From Pyxicephalus adspersus (lineage: Eukaryota; Chordata; Amphibia; Anura; Pyxicephalidae), in the NCBI RefSeq assembly GCF_032062135.1, contig NC_092860.1, forward strand, positions 62,581,708 to 62,645,707: a stretch of 64,000 nt of DNA, written 5' to 3'. A program made the translations under genes and the position numbers. The notes beneath the pieces were generated by a model. That model worked only from the letters and a program-made list of their open reading frames with translations. It was not told the origin of the DNA and did no database searches. Below, one piece after another: positions 1-10,869 of this stretch. How positions within the stretch are numbered: position 1 is the first letter of the stretch; every line of letters starts with the position of its first letter.

Positions 1-305
1 AAAGTGTAAGAGTAAGCTTAATGCTTCCATATATAAAGATAAACCGTCTTAAAGCATAACATGCTTAGTGCTTAGAATTTTATCTAAAACAATAGAAACA
101 AAATAAGAACCAGTATTCAAACATATGCGTAACGGCGGTATACCGCCTTTGTGTTTCCTTTTGGTGTGTATGGCAGGTTGCTGAATAAAGTGGTGTAGTC
201 ACATAGGCTTTAGATTCCCTAAGCCCATCTGGATCTGCTTCAAGTGTTCTGGTTGTAGGTTTTGGTAGTTCTTAGCTTGGAGTTGTCGCTCTAGTTCCTT
301 TGGCA

Positions 306-1322
306 CAGGGGTCCTCAAACTACGGCCTGCGGGACGAATACGGCCCGCTGAGGTTCTCTATCCGGCCCGCCGGCAGCCCAGGCTGCTTCTCCTGCTTGAG
401 CTCTGGCTTCCTGCCATCTGCACTCCAGGGAACCCGGTCACGTGACACCACTGTTGCCGGGGTAACGCTGGAGCTGTCGGGCTGAAGCCATCAGGCAGAG
501 AAGGTATGAGCAGAGCAGAGACTCACTGCTTGCCTTCATTCCCTGCTCACTGCAGCACAAATGTACATGATCAATTATTATTTTTATCATTATTAAACAG
601 GATTTATATAGCGCCAACATATTACGCAGCGCTGTACAATAAATAGGGATTGCAAATGACAGACTAATACAGACAGTGATACAGGAGGAGAGGACCCTGC
701 CCCGAAGAGCTTACAATCTAGTAGAGTAGACTCACTGCTTGCCTTCATTCCCTGCTCATTGCAGCACAAATGTACATGATCAATGTACATTTGTAAATAG
801 TATAAACATACTATGCACATTGATCATGTACACATGTGCTGCAGTGTGATCCAGCCGATGTATGAAGGCAGCAGTGAGTGAAAGGTAGCAGACACTGACA
901 AAGTTTTTTTAGCAGCCCTTTTTTAATTAATAAAAAGTGTGGGGTAGTGTTGGGTGTAGGGTAGGGTGTATAAAAAGAAGAAAATTAATGAATTGCTTGA
1001 GATTATTCATTTGCATGGAAAATGCAAGATAAATTTGCATTTTCAATACACACAGTGAAAATTCAAATTTATCTGTGCATTTTCCATGCAAAGGAATAAT
1101 CTCAAGCAATTTTAAAGCCAAAGTAAACGCCACTTTTTTTTTAATGATCGGCAAGTGTGCTGTGCATATAGTATTGTTCTTTCATGTTTTTTATACAATA
1201 AATACGTTTTGTGCAGTGTGCATAAGAATGTTCTCCTGTTTTTTTTCAAACTATAGTACGGCCCCCCGACAGTCTGAGGGACCGTGAACCGGCCCCCTGT
1301 TTAAAAAGTTTGAGGACCCCTG
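306..1322. mobile_element. hAT-type non-autonomous element in L1 ORF1
   Basis: The termini are inverted repeats: CAGGGGTCCTCAAACT at 306-321 and its complement at 1307-1322. The flanks are CTTTGGCA (298-305) and CTTTGGTG (1323-1330), which agree at 6 of 8 positions, as expected for an aged 8-base hAT target duplication. I see no transposase motif in the interior. The element splits the minus-strand L1 ORF1 relic, so it arrived later than that L1. Confidence 0.85.
521..784. repeat. 55-base direct repeat bracketing a dispersed repeat
   Basis: Positions 521-575 and 730-784 are the same 55 bases with one difference (C/T). Between them (about 576-729) lies sequence resembling a dispersed vertebrate repeat, with the phrases GGATTTATATAGCGCCAAC and GACCCTGCCCCGAAGAGC. 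A related, more diverged stretch occurs at about 37438-37760. The direct repeat is too long for a normal target-site duplication. Duplication or recombination inside the hAT element is more likely. Confidence 0.7.
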
Positions 1323-1330
1323 CTTTGGTG

Positions 1331-2410
1331 GCTGCGTTTCACAGAGGATCTGTCCAGAGATGCTTCCATTGCAGCTGTTTCCCGAGATTGCAAGGCTGGT
1401 GAAGTGAGTTCCTTGTACCATTCTGGAAGATCTATTTGTGGCAGACACAAGGCTTCACAAAAGAAGGGTAGGTCCTCTGGCATTCAGAGAAGAATTTGTT
1501 TGCCATTACGAGTGGCGCTCAGATCGAAGGGGAATCTCCATCTATATGGTATCCCCTTGTCACAAAAGAGCATCAGTCAAGAAGTCTCAGTGCTCAGGGA
1601 TTAGCCAGGCTGACAGGAAATAAATCCTGGAAAAGTGATAAATTGGCCCCATTAAATGTGATGGTTTGGTTTGGGTGTCTGGCACTTAGGATGTTATCCT
1701 TCAATGAGATTGGAGGCAGCATATAACGTCTCGTGGCACAGCTGTGTCTGGTCCTCGGGCTTGTATTCTGCATACTGTGAAGGCGTGTGAATTCAGTTTG
1801 TGTGCCTGGAGATCATTCTAGTAAATTGTTAGGCAGTGTTTGCTCTGGGGTGACCTTCTCTGGTATCCCTCTTATTCTAAAGTTCTGGCGGCTCCCCCTC
1901 TTGTCCAATACCTCCAGATACCTATGCATTGTGATCAGATGATTATTGTGTGTCCAGCTTAGAGATGGCTGTCTCTCTGTGTCCCTGCCTCCACCAGCTG
2001 CCTGATTTTGTCTAAAATGCACTGGATCTCTGATTTGAGATCCATGATAGCTGCTGTGGACAGATGGATTTAATGTCCCTGGCAACATTATTCAGGTCAC
2101 CCAGGGTAAGTGATTTAAATGCTGGCTGTACCTGACCTGATGCCATGAAGACTCCTCACTTGAATCCGCTCTCCCTGTGTTCAGTGCCATCTTGGATCCT
2201 CCGATCTCCTGGCATTCAGAGTGCTGGTAATTGAAACATCTCCTGTAGGTCCCGGAAAGTTGTACCAAATGAAAATGCTTCAAGGTCTTGTTGGTAAGCG
2301 ATTCATTTTGAGGTTTGCCTATTTTGGAGTGTCTGGAAGCTCTATGATGTGCTTCTGTCCTGTGTGTGTGTCTCTGCTGCCTCTGTGTGTGACCATCTTG
2401 GTTGCGCACC
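1331..2410 (-). pseudogene. Tx1-like L1 retrotransposon ORF1 relic
   Basis: Read on the minus strand, broken frames give an L1-type ORF1, the RNA-binding nucleic-acid chaperone of LINE particles. The N-terminal part runs from about 2410 to 2090. The coiled-coil exit motif follows at about 1900, where residues like RQNFRIRGIPE match the conserved N-R-I-R-G-x-P-E box. The C-terminal domain includes SLFQDL near 1660 and a tail reading PEDLPFFCEALCLPQIDLPE near 1430-1480. Several stops and frame changes separate these blocks, so it is dead. The copy seems to continue below position 305, beyond the inserted hAT element. ORF2 is not visible before the window edge. The family call rests on motif recognition. 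Confidence 0.75.
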
Positions 2411-2449
2411 TATCCACGGCCCCCACAAAGAGCTTTTAATTGTATAAAT

Positions 2450-3999
2450 AAAGAAAAACTAAGATCCTGTCTATCCATAGCACAACATTTTTTCTGAATA
2501 CCTCTATCTCATATTCTAGTTATATTACCTGTTAATCCTGTCAGTCAATCCATAATGAATTACTTCTTTCTATTTCTGAACAAATCAAGAAGTACAACAG
2601 TTATCATTTGAGATAAATCATATAATATGATAGAGGTGCTTATATCACACATCACTCTCATAGGGTTTTACTTTTACTAACACTGTGCAAAACTAACCCA
2701 AACACAACTGTATTATGCTAGCAACAGAATACAATATATATTATGTAATTTTTGGTAGTTACAGTTTAACAGACAAGGTTTTATTTTTTCAGTTTACAAA
2801 CATTTTATTTCTAAACATTGTGTCACAAATATATTCCTGTGTATGGCCACCATTGCCAAGATAGCTAAATAAAATCAAGGAAAGAAATATGTAAAGATAG
2901 AAACACTCACCTTTAGGTACAGATATTTCATTGTTGGGAACAACATATTTTATAGAAACAAAAGGAATACCTAAAAAAAATGAAAGAGAAAAAATGTCTT
3001 AATATACAGTTTTTTTGTTTTTACAGTACTGTTAACATTATGCTTACTGATAATTGCTCGCATACATAACCCCTAAAACAAATATGCAAATTAATACATT
3101 AAAATAACTTTTAGAAACAGGATTTGGTAAGACAAAAATATTGATAAAACAAAATATTTTCATTTTTGGGATGTTTCCTCTAATTTTGTTTGCATCTACA
3201 GGCCAGAGAGGCAAATCTCCCAAGAAACACACACACACTGCAGAAAAAATGGTCAAGAAATAATGCACAGAGGTGGAAGACATATATATATATACATATG
3301 CTGTGTTTAAACTTATCTGCCTAGGCAACCACAGCCACGTGAGTCATGAGTCAAAAACTACTGTGGGTTCTGCAGCCCTAGGTTGCATGTAAAAACAAGT
3401 TCAACCCTATTTTAGCTTTTCACCTTGGACACCTCATACTATGTACTATGCCTTGCATACCCCATGTGATGAAGGTTGTTCAACTTTTCTTTAAAAAGTA
3501 CCCACAATTACAAGTACTTCTGCATAGGTAGGAAAGGTAGGAAAGTATGTTCCTATTTTCAGTGGTTTTACCCTGCAGCAGCTTGCTTGGAGCTTCACAG
3601 CATTTTACATCAAAATGGGTTTATTTGTAACATTCCTGTTTGTTGCAGCTTTAAATATGCTGAAGCAGTCTGCCAGAAGTAAACTCTCATTGAATATGTG
3701 ATCAAATGTATGCAAATAAAGCAGTTTAATGCTTATGTGTACTTCACCCATGGAAAATTGCTAAACATCTAGCATGTGTATAACATTTTAACCCTTCTTT
3801 GAGCAGGCAAAAATGGTTAGTCATCTGTAATTCTATTATATGCCTGCTGGAACATGATAAACAGGGGATGTTCATTCAGAAGAAGAAAGGAGAAGTCTAT
3901 TCAATGTATTTTCACCTATCACAAACCACAGCCATTGTCTGTAAATAAGGGGAGCAACCAGAAGACATAGTTGTGCTGCCCAATGTGAATATGGGTCCT
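2450..3999. other. AT-rich intron-like DNA
   Basis: Apart from the candidate exon at 2911-2970 I see no gene. There is a short CA run near 3225-3238 and a TA run near 3283-3299. No repeat family is recognised in the remainder. Confidence 0.5.
2911..2970 (-). CDS. Candidate 60-base cassette exon, possibly of ADGRL3
   Basis: On the minus strand a pyrimidine-rich tract ends in AG at 2971-2972. It is followed by 60 bases that are open in only one frame and then a near-consensus donor, AAAG followed by GTGAGT, at 2905-2914. The open frame reads IPFVSIKYVVPNNEISVPK, flanked by partial codons. The exon starts and ends in phase 1, the phase in which the olfactomedin exon at 34819-35616 ends, so the two could be joined without a frame change. 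I do not recognise the peptide in known latrophilins. It could be a lineage-specific cassette between the olfactomedin and hormone-receptor domains, an exon of another gene, or chance. There is no expression evidence here. Confidence 0.4.
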
Positions 4000-5450
4000 A
4001 AATGCAAGACAGTTGAAGCCACATTACTTCATTTATGTTGATATGAATACAGAATGACAATCTGTAATCATGGTCATATTCTGCCCAGTTTGGGTCACAA
4101 CAACTTGCCACTATCAACAATGTGCCCTTCATTTGTCTCCAATCAAGCCTAAAAAATAGCCTAAAAAATGACTCTACCCCGTTTATCCACCGGCGAGGAT
4201 TTGAGTATAGTGACTGGACTGATTTCTGGGATAACATATGGGAACGTCCTGCCAAAGAAACATATAATAGCTCTAGTTTTTGCTTATCTGTTATGCATAG
4301 TACTCAAGATATGTTAACTTCCTGTTTGATTGCTGTCTCCACTCCAGTCAACATACTGCTTAGAGTCTTTAGCAATATCTACAATGACACTGATGTTACT
4401 GAAAGTGACATACATTTACTTCATAACCTGTATAACTTTTGCAACAACTGTAAAACCTTTGATTCCCTGAAAAATGTATTAATTTTACACATACTATAAA
4501 TATTACCCAGGGTGATGTATGTTACCGTATGACTTGTAACCCCTCTGAATATCCCACTGTAAGATATTAGAATTACAGAAAGTCACAAACTTTCAAAATT
4601 CTACATCTCATTCTTTTTGCTTATGTAGCCAAATTGAAAAGGATTGCATAGGTGTTCATAACCCTATGCTCTCTAATTCCACTCAACTGTCCCCTAGCCA
4701 TTATCAACATGGTAAATTACCCACAGGCTGGTTGTGGTCCTGTGGAAACACGACTTATAATTAAATCCCTGCTAACATTTCCGGAGTGCCTTCTACTTTC
4801 TCAAGAATGGCCCTAGCCATGGGTCAGAGGAAAGAACTATCACCCATGCATATAAAACGTTCCTCCCTAGCCCTAAGTGACACGTGTTCAGCTGACCTAC
4901 ATTTACTATCCAAAACAGAAGTTGTGGCCTTAGCTGCTTCAATCGTAGGTGTCCCAGGACTCTCAGTAGCTACATACACTGACCTCACACACCTGGCTTG
5001 TATAGTAGCAAAGGCACTTAATAACACTTCCCTTGCCTTTCCAGATTATTGACTGATTATACTACTGCTATGAAAGTAATCTTACAAAAAAGAGCAGTCA
5101 TTGACTATTTGACTATTTTGCAGTTTGTTTTAACATGACGGATCATTCAGAATCTGTGCACAATGCAATTAACACTCTTAAGAATCTTGCTCAGCATATT
5201 AAACAAAATAGCGGTTTAGGGTTGTTTGACTGGTTATGGAATCTATTTCCCAATATTGGATAAGGGATTAAGCAATTTATAGCTTTTATCTTTATTATCA
5301 TCAGTATATGTATCTTTGCATGCTGCTGTGTACAATGTACTACTATATTATTGTCAATATGCAAATCAAAAATCACTCAGCTTCCTCAATTAATGTATGC
5401 CCAAGAACCTAAAGCTGTCTATTTTTATGTAAAGGAACATAGGTAGGAGG
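4000..5450 (+). pseudogene. Endogenous retrovirus envelope relic
   Basis: Two open stretches (4122-4499 and 4786-5052), plus a third segment reaching about 5450 in another frame, carry features of a retroviral surface/transmembrane envelope glycoprotein. From left to right these are a Trp-rich surface-subunit-like region, a hydrophobic Ala/Val/Gly-rich fusion-peptide-like segment near 4920-4990, an ectodomain helix with a Cys cluster near 5100-5140, and a hydrophobic membrane anchor near 5270-5350 followed by a short polar tail. Stops and frame changes separate the pieces, so it cannot make a working protein. I see no gag or pol upstream. The layout resembles gamma- or epsilon-type envelopes, but the class is uncertain. 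Confidence 0.65.
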
Positions 5451-5470
5451 CCAAGTAGTTAACATTTTTT

Positions 5471-5760
5471 GAAGAATAAAAAGATGGAAATGTAAGAAGC
5501 TGAGGAATTTTGCTGAGTCTTGAAGTTAATTATTTTTGTGCTTTTGTTATGTTTTGTAGATGATTGAATTATGTTGAAACTAGTTGTACTCTTCTTATCA
5601 GTAAACGAACGTCCGCTCCCCCTTTTTGCCTTTAAACTCTTCCTTTCCTCCCTTCGTCCATTTATCTGTTCCTTTGACAAAAATATCTTGTTCTAAGAGA
5701 ACAAGGACATTTATCATGTCTGCTAGTTGTCTGTAGTCATGTGATCATGCACTGATCATG
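5471..5760 (+). mobile_element. Possible polypurine tract and 3' LTR start
   Basis: A purine-rich stretch (about 5471-5490) directly follows the end of the envelope relic. The next bases, TGTAAGAAG at 5491, begin with the TG expected at an LTR edge. I could not find the matching CA end or a target duplication, so the right boundary given is arbitrary. The alternative is simple AT-rich DNA. Confidence 0.3.
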
Positions 5761-6480
5761 ATCAGAGTGATCTAACTACACATTGAGTTGCGTGTGTTAC
5801 GTTCTCTCCCAGTGCTGTAAACAAAAGTAATCAGAAAGAGGGACAACTGATTAGGGATCAGAGTAGGACACCACCATAACACCAGCATCACCAATTGGGG
5901 GAAGGGAAGCACTCAGTATTGGCCCATACACATAAAAGATAACATGAAAACTAATCCAATCCTAAGGTTACACTTTGGTTGTGTAAAAAAGCACTTAGGA
6001 CACTAACATGACTAACAACGCAATGGGTAGTATCTCAGGTTTTGAACATGACCAGGTCACAGGCCCTAATGTAGCCCTCAGTCTGTCGTAGAAGATATAA
6101 TTCAGACTCATAACACATACACATAAACATCAATTGGCAGCTTAGCTAGTGCAATCTCAAGAATAAAAATTCCATCTAGAGCATGTGATGCTGTCAGTCA
6201 TACAATCATACACCAAACACAAGCAAGGGATAAACAGGAGGCAGTAACACAGGTATAGGTCCTGTGGCAGCTAGGCTGCGGTAATAAAGCAGATCCTAAA
6301 TACAATCACAGAGAAAGGAGAGGGATCGGGAACAGTAGATCATTTTTGTAGGTGGGAAACTTCAACAGGAAAAAGGCCATCCATTTTAGGGAGAGGATCA
6401 TTTGTAAATCCACCAGAGGTATATGAGGAAAAAACACCTTGAGCTATGAGGAAAGATCTGTCTGTAGCGAATCATGTGCA
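5761..6480. other. No recognisable gene
   Basis: I see no coding motif or clear terminal repeats here. The part next to 6480 may be the ORF1-ORF2 linker of the minus-strand L1 to its right. Confidence 0.4.
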
Positions 6481-6486
6481 AGCAGA

Positions 6487-7850
6487 TTATATCACACCAG
6501 AAGGTAGGTTATGGTCTTGGTGTGGAGATCTTAAGGCAGTGGAGGCACTGGAGGAGGACATGCTAGAGAGGTCCAGGATATGTAAACATTTTGCTTGCCT
6601 CGAGGTATTTACAATGTGAATCACCCCGTGATATCTAAATGTCATTCGATACAGGAAGCCCCAGAGGTGTTGAATGAGGTATTGTTGAAGTATTTGAATG
6701 TAGCATTTCATGGCTCTTTTCAAGATTGTAGGGAGCCAGGTCTGCAAATATTTGGTATTCATGTCCACATGGATGAAACACAGTGGTTCCTTTTCTCTGG
6801 AAAAGTGTGCAAAATATTTTAATTTGTGCGGTAAAAGTGGAACTTGACAAGAACATCGCAAGGAGGGCAATTAGGTTGGGGTCTAGTAAGGGCTCTATTG
6901 ACCCAATCCAATTCAAGGCACTCTACCAGTTTGTCAGGCACAAGCTCCCATAAAAGTGCTAGGACTGTGGAGGGCAGGTCAACAATGTTCAGGCAGGTAC
7001 CAGATACCTGGATTAGAACGATGTGCATGGTTTTCAGCATCCTCTAACTTGTAATGAAAGGTCTGGATTTCTGATTTGAGAGTCAATATCTTCTTTGTGG
7101 ACCTCTAAGTTCATTGTATCAGGCATGCGGCCCTCATGTTGTGCGGAATGGTGATGTAATTCATGTAACTCTTTAAAGAAGTGTCCAGCTAGCCTCTTAA
7201 ACTGGGCCTCTAATGCCTTGTGTTATACTGGTTGGAAACGTTCCAATGTGAAAGAAGAGGGAAATTGCTGTACCTCAGGGTCAGCCATTGGTGGTTCCAC
7301 CACTGAAGAAGGCTGAGGTGAGGATTCCAGCTCACTTGAGAACAGTGTCAGGCGGTCACTGGTCGCAGGGCTGCAAAGGGCTCTGGCTCCCTGTAAGGCT
7401 GCCTTACGCTGCAGCAGCATGTCCTGTGACCTTTGGAGTGCTGTGTCACTTGGTTACAGTGCTGCTCCCGCTGTAAGAATCCCAGAAGGAGCTTTAGGGT
7501 CATCATCCTGGGAAGCTGCAGGCCCCAACTAGGTCTGCAGCCCAGCGGAGTCCATGAGGCGTTCCTGCTTTGCCTGCTGCTTTTAAGAAGGGTGGGAGTG
7601 GGTGCCCGAAGGTGCCTGGAAGTTGGAGGGACTGAAGTGTGGAGGAGGTAATCCGTAAAGCACTGCTTGTTGCTGCTTTTTTTCTGGGTGATGTGGAGCT
7701 TGGTTAAGCCACTGCCATTACAGAGACCTGCACATGTGCACTCAGGAGATAATGAAGTTTTACATTTGGACCTGTTAGGTGGGCAGGTTACTGTAGCTGC
7801 TTCTAACCCAGTATCTGTCAATACACCAGTTTTGTCCCGAGAATACTACT
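6487..7850 (-). pseudogene. Tx1-like L1 5' region and ORF1 relic
   Basis: Read from right to left, a possible 5' leader (about 7850-7420) precedes ORF1 pieces. The N-terminus is at about 7420-7220. The RNA-recognition-like middle is near 7040-6830, with residues such as CLELDWVNRALTRPQP and DVLVKFHFYRT. The C-terminal domain follows at about 6830-6487, with QIFADLAP and a run like LWGFLYRMTFRYHG. These are the order and motifs of Tx1-clade L1 ORF1. Frameshifts and stops break it several times, and no ORF2 follows, so this is a truncated dead copy. It resembles the relic at 1331-2410 but keeps different parts best. Confidence 0.75.
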
Positions 7851-7899
7851 ATGGCCAGTAACAGTTGTCAGTGAGTTCACATAATATTCCTGAAACTTG

Positions 7900-8705
7900 T
7901 TTTAAGGAAGGCCCTCCCTTGTGAAATTTCCCCTATAGGTTTTCATTTAACTTGTCGGTAATGTCATTAAAAGGGGGGTTGACAGACTTTCCCTATTGCC
8001 TTCTTCGAAGGAATTCTTATTCTGTCCGTTTATCTGTCCCTCAAGTGTGGTATGAAGCCCCCCAAAAAAATTAAAAATGTATCAATGGTTAACAATATAC
8101 TCAGACAACTATTAGGCTCTTCTAATATTTGAAGGTTTTATTGAATGTTTTGACTTGTCTTCTTTCCAGGGTTCATTCCAGGCACAATAGTTATTAACCT
8201 TAAATCAGTTTATGGTTTGGAAAATGTAGTTAAGGAGAAGACTTTCAGTGAGATAGGATGAGGAAACCTACCCTTGGCTTTCTTCTTTCTCCCTTTTAGA
8301 ATTTTCTGATTTCCCCCTTGAGTGTGGTTCCCAAAAAGGAACCAAATTCTTCTCCAATAATTCACCATCTATCCTTCCCATCAAAACTAACTTAGGATTA
8401 CTTCCAATTTCTCCTGGTTCTTTCATTTCTCTTGTTTTTTATTTCAACAATTTGTATTTTTTGAATAGGCGTCTGTCTATGGGCTGCTCTTCATCTTGCT
8501 TGCTTTTATTTTGAAACCTACTAAAGTTCTTTAAAATGGGTGGTGAGAACTAAATCCGGTTTTAACGGTGAAATTCACTACTTAGATGACTTGTTGCTGA
8601 CTTGTTAAGTTTGTTTTTTTCTGTTGGTGATGAGTTTGGAGTTCCTTTACCCCTTAAAAAAACAGGTCCTTCTTGAATTTCTTGGTATCACAATTGACAC
8701 AGCAC
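7900..8705 (+). pseudogene. Tyrosine-recombinase retroelement (DIRS/Ngaro-like): reverse transcriptase
   Basis: Broken plus-strand frames contain blocks typical of DIRS/Ngaro reverse transcriptases: a MGCSSSC run near 8480, then WVVRTKSG followed by the catalytic-site region HYLDDLLL near 8540-8600, then LEFLGITIDTA near 8670-8705. HYLDDLLL supplies the paired Asp residues of the palm. Reading requires several frame changes, and the 5' gag-like part is not clear. The solo LTR at 8706 cuts this domain, and the reading frame resumes after it. Confidence 0.7.
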
Positions 8706-9377
8706 TGTAATGCACGCAGGTGTGGACCCACTGTGCCACTGACTGGGTACCTGGTCTTCACTAGGGCCTCTGACGGTGAGGATAGGCTTGGGCCGCAGGG
8801 TAGCTGCCAGGTGCCACTCCAGAGCGACTCCCAGGTCAGTGGCAGCTGACCAGAGAGGTCAGGGTACTCGGTGCAAGCACCGAGGGGGTTTGTGTGGCCT
8901 AGAGGGCGGTGGCAATCAAAGTCCAAAAACAAGATCGAAGGTCAGGGTCAGGCGGCAATCAGGCAAAAGTCCAAAAACATAATCCGAGGTCAGGGTCAGG
9001 CGGCAATCAGGCAAAAGTCCAAAAACATAATCCGAGGTCAGGGTCAGGCGGCAAACAGGGAAAGTCCAAGGGTAAGTAAACAAGGTCCGGTACACAGCAA
9101 AGCAAACAGAGGAAGCACCTTTGCACTAGGAGTTTAGACAAACTAAACCTTGAGATTGCTCAGGCAACTTCCTGTAGTAGGAAGTGCCTTTAAATACCTG
9201 CAGAGATCCAGCCATAGGCTGTAGAAACAGAGGGCATGTATGTGTTGCCTCATAGATGAGGAGAGACACACCGACGCCAGCTCAAACACCAGTGCAAGTC
9301 TCCAGCAGGAAGGAAACTCTGGCATGGAACACGGGTAGTGGGGTTACGTTACCTGAAAGATAGGACCCGGGCTAACA
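8706..9377. mobile_element. Solo LTR with 5-base target duplication
   Basis: The block begins TGTAATG and ends CTAACA, so it has TGT...ACA termini. It is flanked by the perfect 5-base repeat AGCAC (8701-8705 and 9378-9382). Removing it plus one duplication restores the frame of the surrounding reverse transcriptase. The length, 672 bases, fits an LTR, and no internal retroviral genes are present, so it is best read as a solo LTR from LTR-LTR recombination. Superfamily (Gypsy or ERV) is not determined. Confidence 0.85.
8905..9085. repeat. 48-base tandem repeats inside the solo LTR
   Basis: Two complete 48-base units (8941-8988 and 8989-9036) are identical. A third partial unit follows from 9037, and a degenerate partial precedes from about 8905. 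Each contains CAGGCGGCAATCAGGC and AAAGTCCAAAAAC. Such arrays are common in LTR U3 regions, where they can vary enhancer copy number. No function is shown here. Confidence 0.9.
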
Positions 9378-9382
9378 AGCAC

Positions 9383-10040
9383 CTTTGGAGTTCAGGTTAG
9401 GTCTTTCGCAGATTAAAAAGATAAAAAGCCCCATAATTTCCTTTTTAGGAGAGAAAAAAGTATTTTTAAGAGACCCTCAGTCTTTGTTGGATTTTGTTTT
9501 GGATGATGTCATTTTTTCACTGACTCAGTGGGTTCCAAAGTTTGCTGCAGTTTACAGTCTTTGCTGCAGTTTGGGTTAAACATTGGTGCTGTGGAGGCTG
9601 GGATGCTTCATGGCTGGCTAGGAAGAATACTAACATCATAGTATAGCTTCAACAATAGTAGAAATTCGGGGTCAGTTCTTTGCCAATAGGAGAATCCTAC
9701 TACAATCAGATAATAATGGTTAAAGTTTCATCATTATTTGTTTATCTTCAATGTCCCACTTCACAATAAAACTGTTATGGTAATTTGTTTTGCAGTGTTT
9801 GAAAAATAACATTTGGGTGATGATGAGGTACATCCCTGGAAAGCAGAACAACAGATGGGAATGGTTTCAAGAGCTTTTGCCAGAGGCGAATCAGAAAGTG
9901 TATGCTTGCCCAGAGCGACTTTAGAATTTGATCTAATGCTATTAATGCTATTTGAAGTTTGCTTGTTTCTAATACATAGGCTGGGTATTTGGCCACATAG
10001 CAGAAATGTATAGCCTTTTGTGAGAATACTGACCTTCATT
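9383..10040 (+). pseudogene. Tyrosine-recombinase retroelement: RT end and RNase H
   Basis: After the solo LTR the frame resumes with LEFRLG at 9390 and a thumb/connection region containing KKVFLRDPQSLL near 9450-9490. Further on, NRRILLQSDNNG (near 9690) matches the RNase H box with the catalytic Asp. KNNIWVMMRYIPGKQN (near 9800-9850) and FQELLPEANQ (near 9870-9900) match the end of RNase H and the linker to the recombinase. Stops lie between blocks. The order is that of Ngaro/DIRS polyproteins. Confidence 0.7.
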
Positions 10041-10129
10041 ATGTATCTCCGTTTAAGAGTTTGATGTTAACCCTGCTGGCTGATACAACAATAGGTCTAC
10101 TATATTCACTTGTCTAAATTGCTAGCGGG

Positions 10130-10560
10130 TTTATTCTTTTTCTGTATATTCCAAGGTCCTTCCTGTAAAACCTTTTTTTGCAGTGAAACAAGTACTGAAG
10201 GGCTAGAGGAGATCTAATTTTCCCCAGACCCCAGGGGACTGATCACTTCAGACCTTTTAAAAAGAATCTGTTCCTCTGCATCTTCAGTATGTTTTTCTAA
10301 AACAGCCTTTAGGTTAGCCTTTTTTGCAGCTTTAAGGATCTGGGTGAGGAGTTTGTAAATTCAAGAGTTTGTAAATTCCTTCAGTATAGACAAGTTGGTT
10401 GTGTAGACAGCTCTTATAAGTACCCTCAAACAACTATCAGTTAACTAGGTTCTCTGTAGTTGTATGAGAGAACTAGGCCTTAGTCCCTTCAGATTCTCCT
10501 CACACCCATTCAGGATAGATGCAGCTATTTAGGATGCTAGATTGGGTATTGGCTATACTA
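10130..10560 (+). pseudogene. Tyrosine-recombinase retroelement: recombinase relic
   Basis: A degraded frame from about 10200 reads DPRGLITSDLLKRICS and then FRLAFFAALRIW near 10310-10350. This matches the start of the phage-integrase-type catalytic domain, with the Leu/Ala-rich helix and the first catalytic Arg (A-L-R). Downstream Arg/His/Tyr boxes are not readable, so the enzyme is dead. This is the part that separates YR elements from DDE-integrase LTR elements. Confidence 0.6.
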
Positions 10561-10580
10561 TTATCAATAGTATATAGTAG

Positions 10581-10847
10581 TACCCTGTTTCCCCGATGAT
10601 AAGACACTGTCTTATTTTTTTTTTGAAGGCCAAAATATGCTCTAGGGCTTATTTTCAGGGGGATGCCTTATTTACCCATGAAGAAGACTACAGTACACAG
10701 TTATTGTTCATGCCACCGCACCACGCGATTCTGGTAAGTAATCGGTGGGTGGCTTATTTGCGGGGGGGGGCTTATTTTTCATTTTTACCTAAAAAGGGGG
10801 GGCTGTCTTATTTGATGGCCCTGCCTTATCATCGGGGAAACACGGTA
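10581..10847. mobile_element. Short inverted-repeat MITE with TA flanks
   Basis: The ends are TACCCTGTTTCCCCGATGAT (10581) and the complement of TACCGTGTTTCCCCGATGAT ending at 10847. These are inverted repeats of about 23 bases with one mismatch. A TA at each edge may be the target duplication. A partial second copy is at 17010. It sits between the recombinase and hydrolase parts of the retroelement and so inserted after it. It has no coding potential. Confidence 0.8.
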
Positions 10848-10869
10848 TATATGCCCTAACCTATCCATT

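Noticed and set aside
7348..7821. 157-codon minus-strand gene
   Set aside because: It overlaps the L1 5' leader and ORF1 start in another frame and has no motif of its own.
8776..9137. Gln/Lys-rich repeat protein
   Set aside because: It is translation of the 48-base tandem units in the solo LTR.
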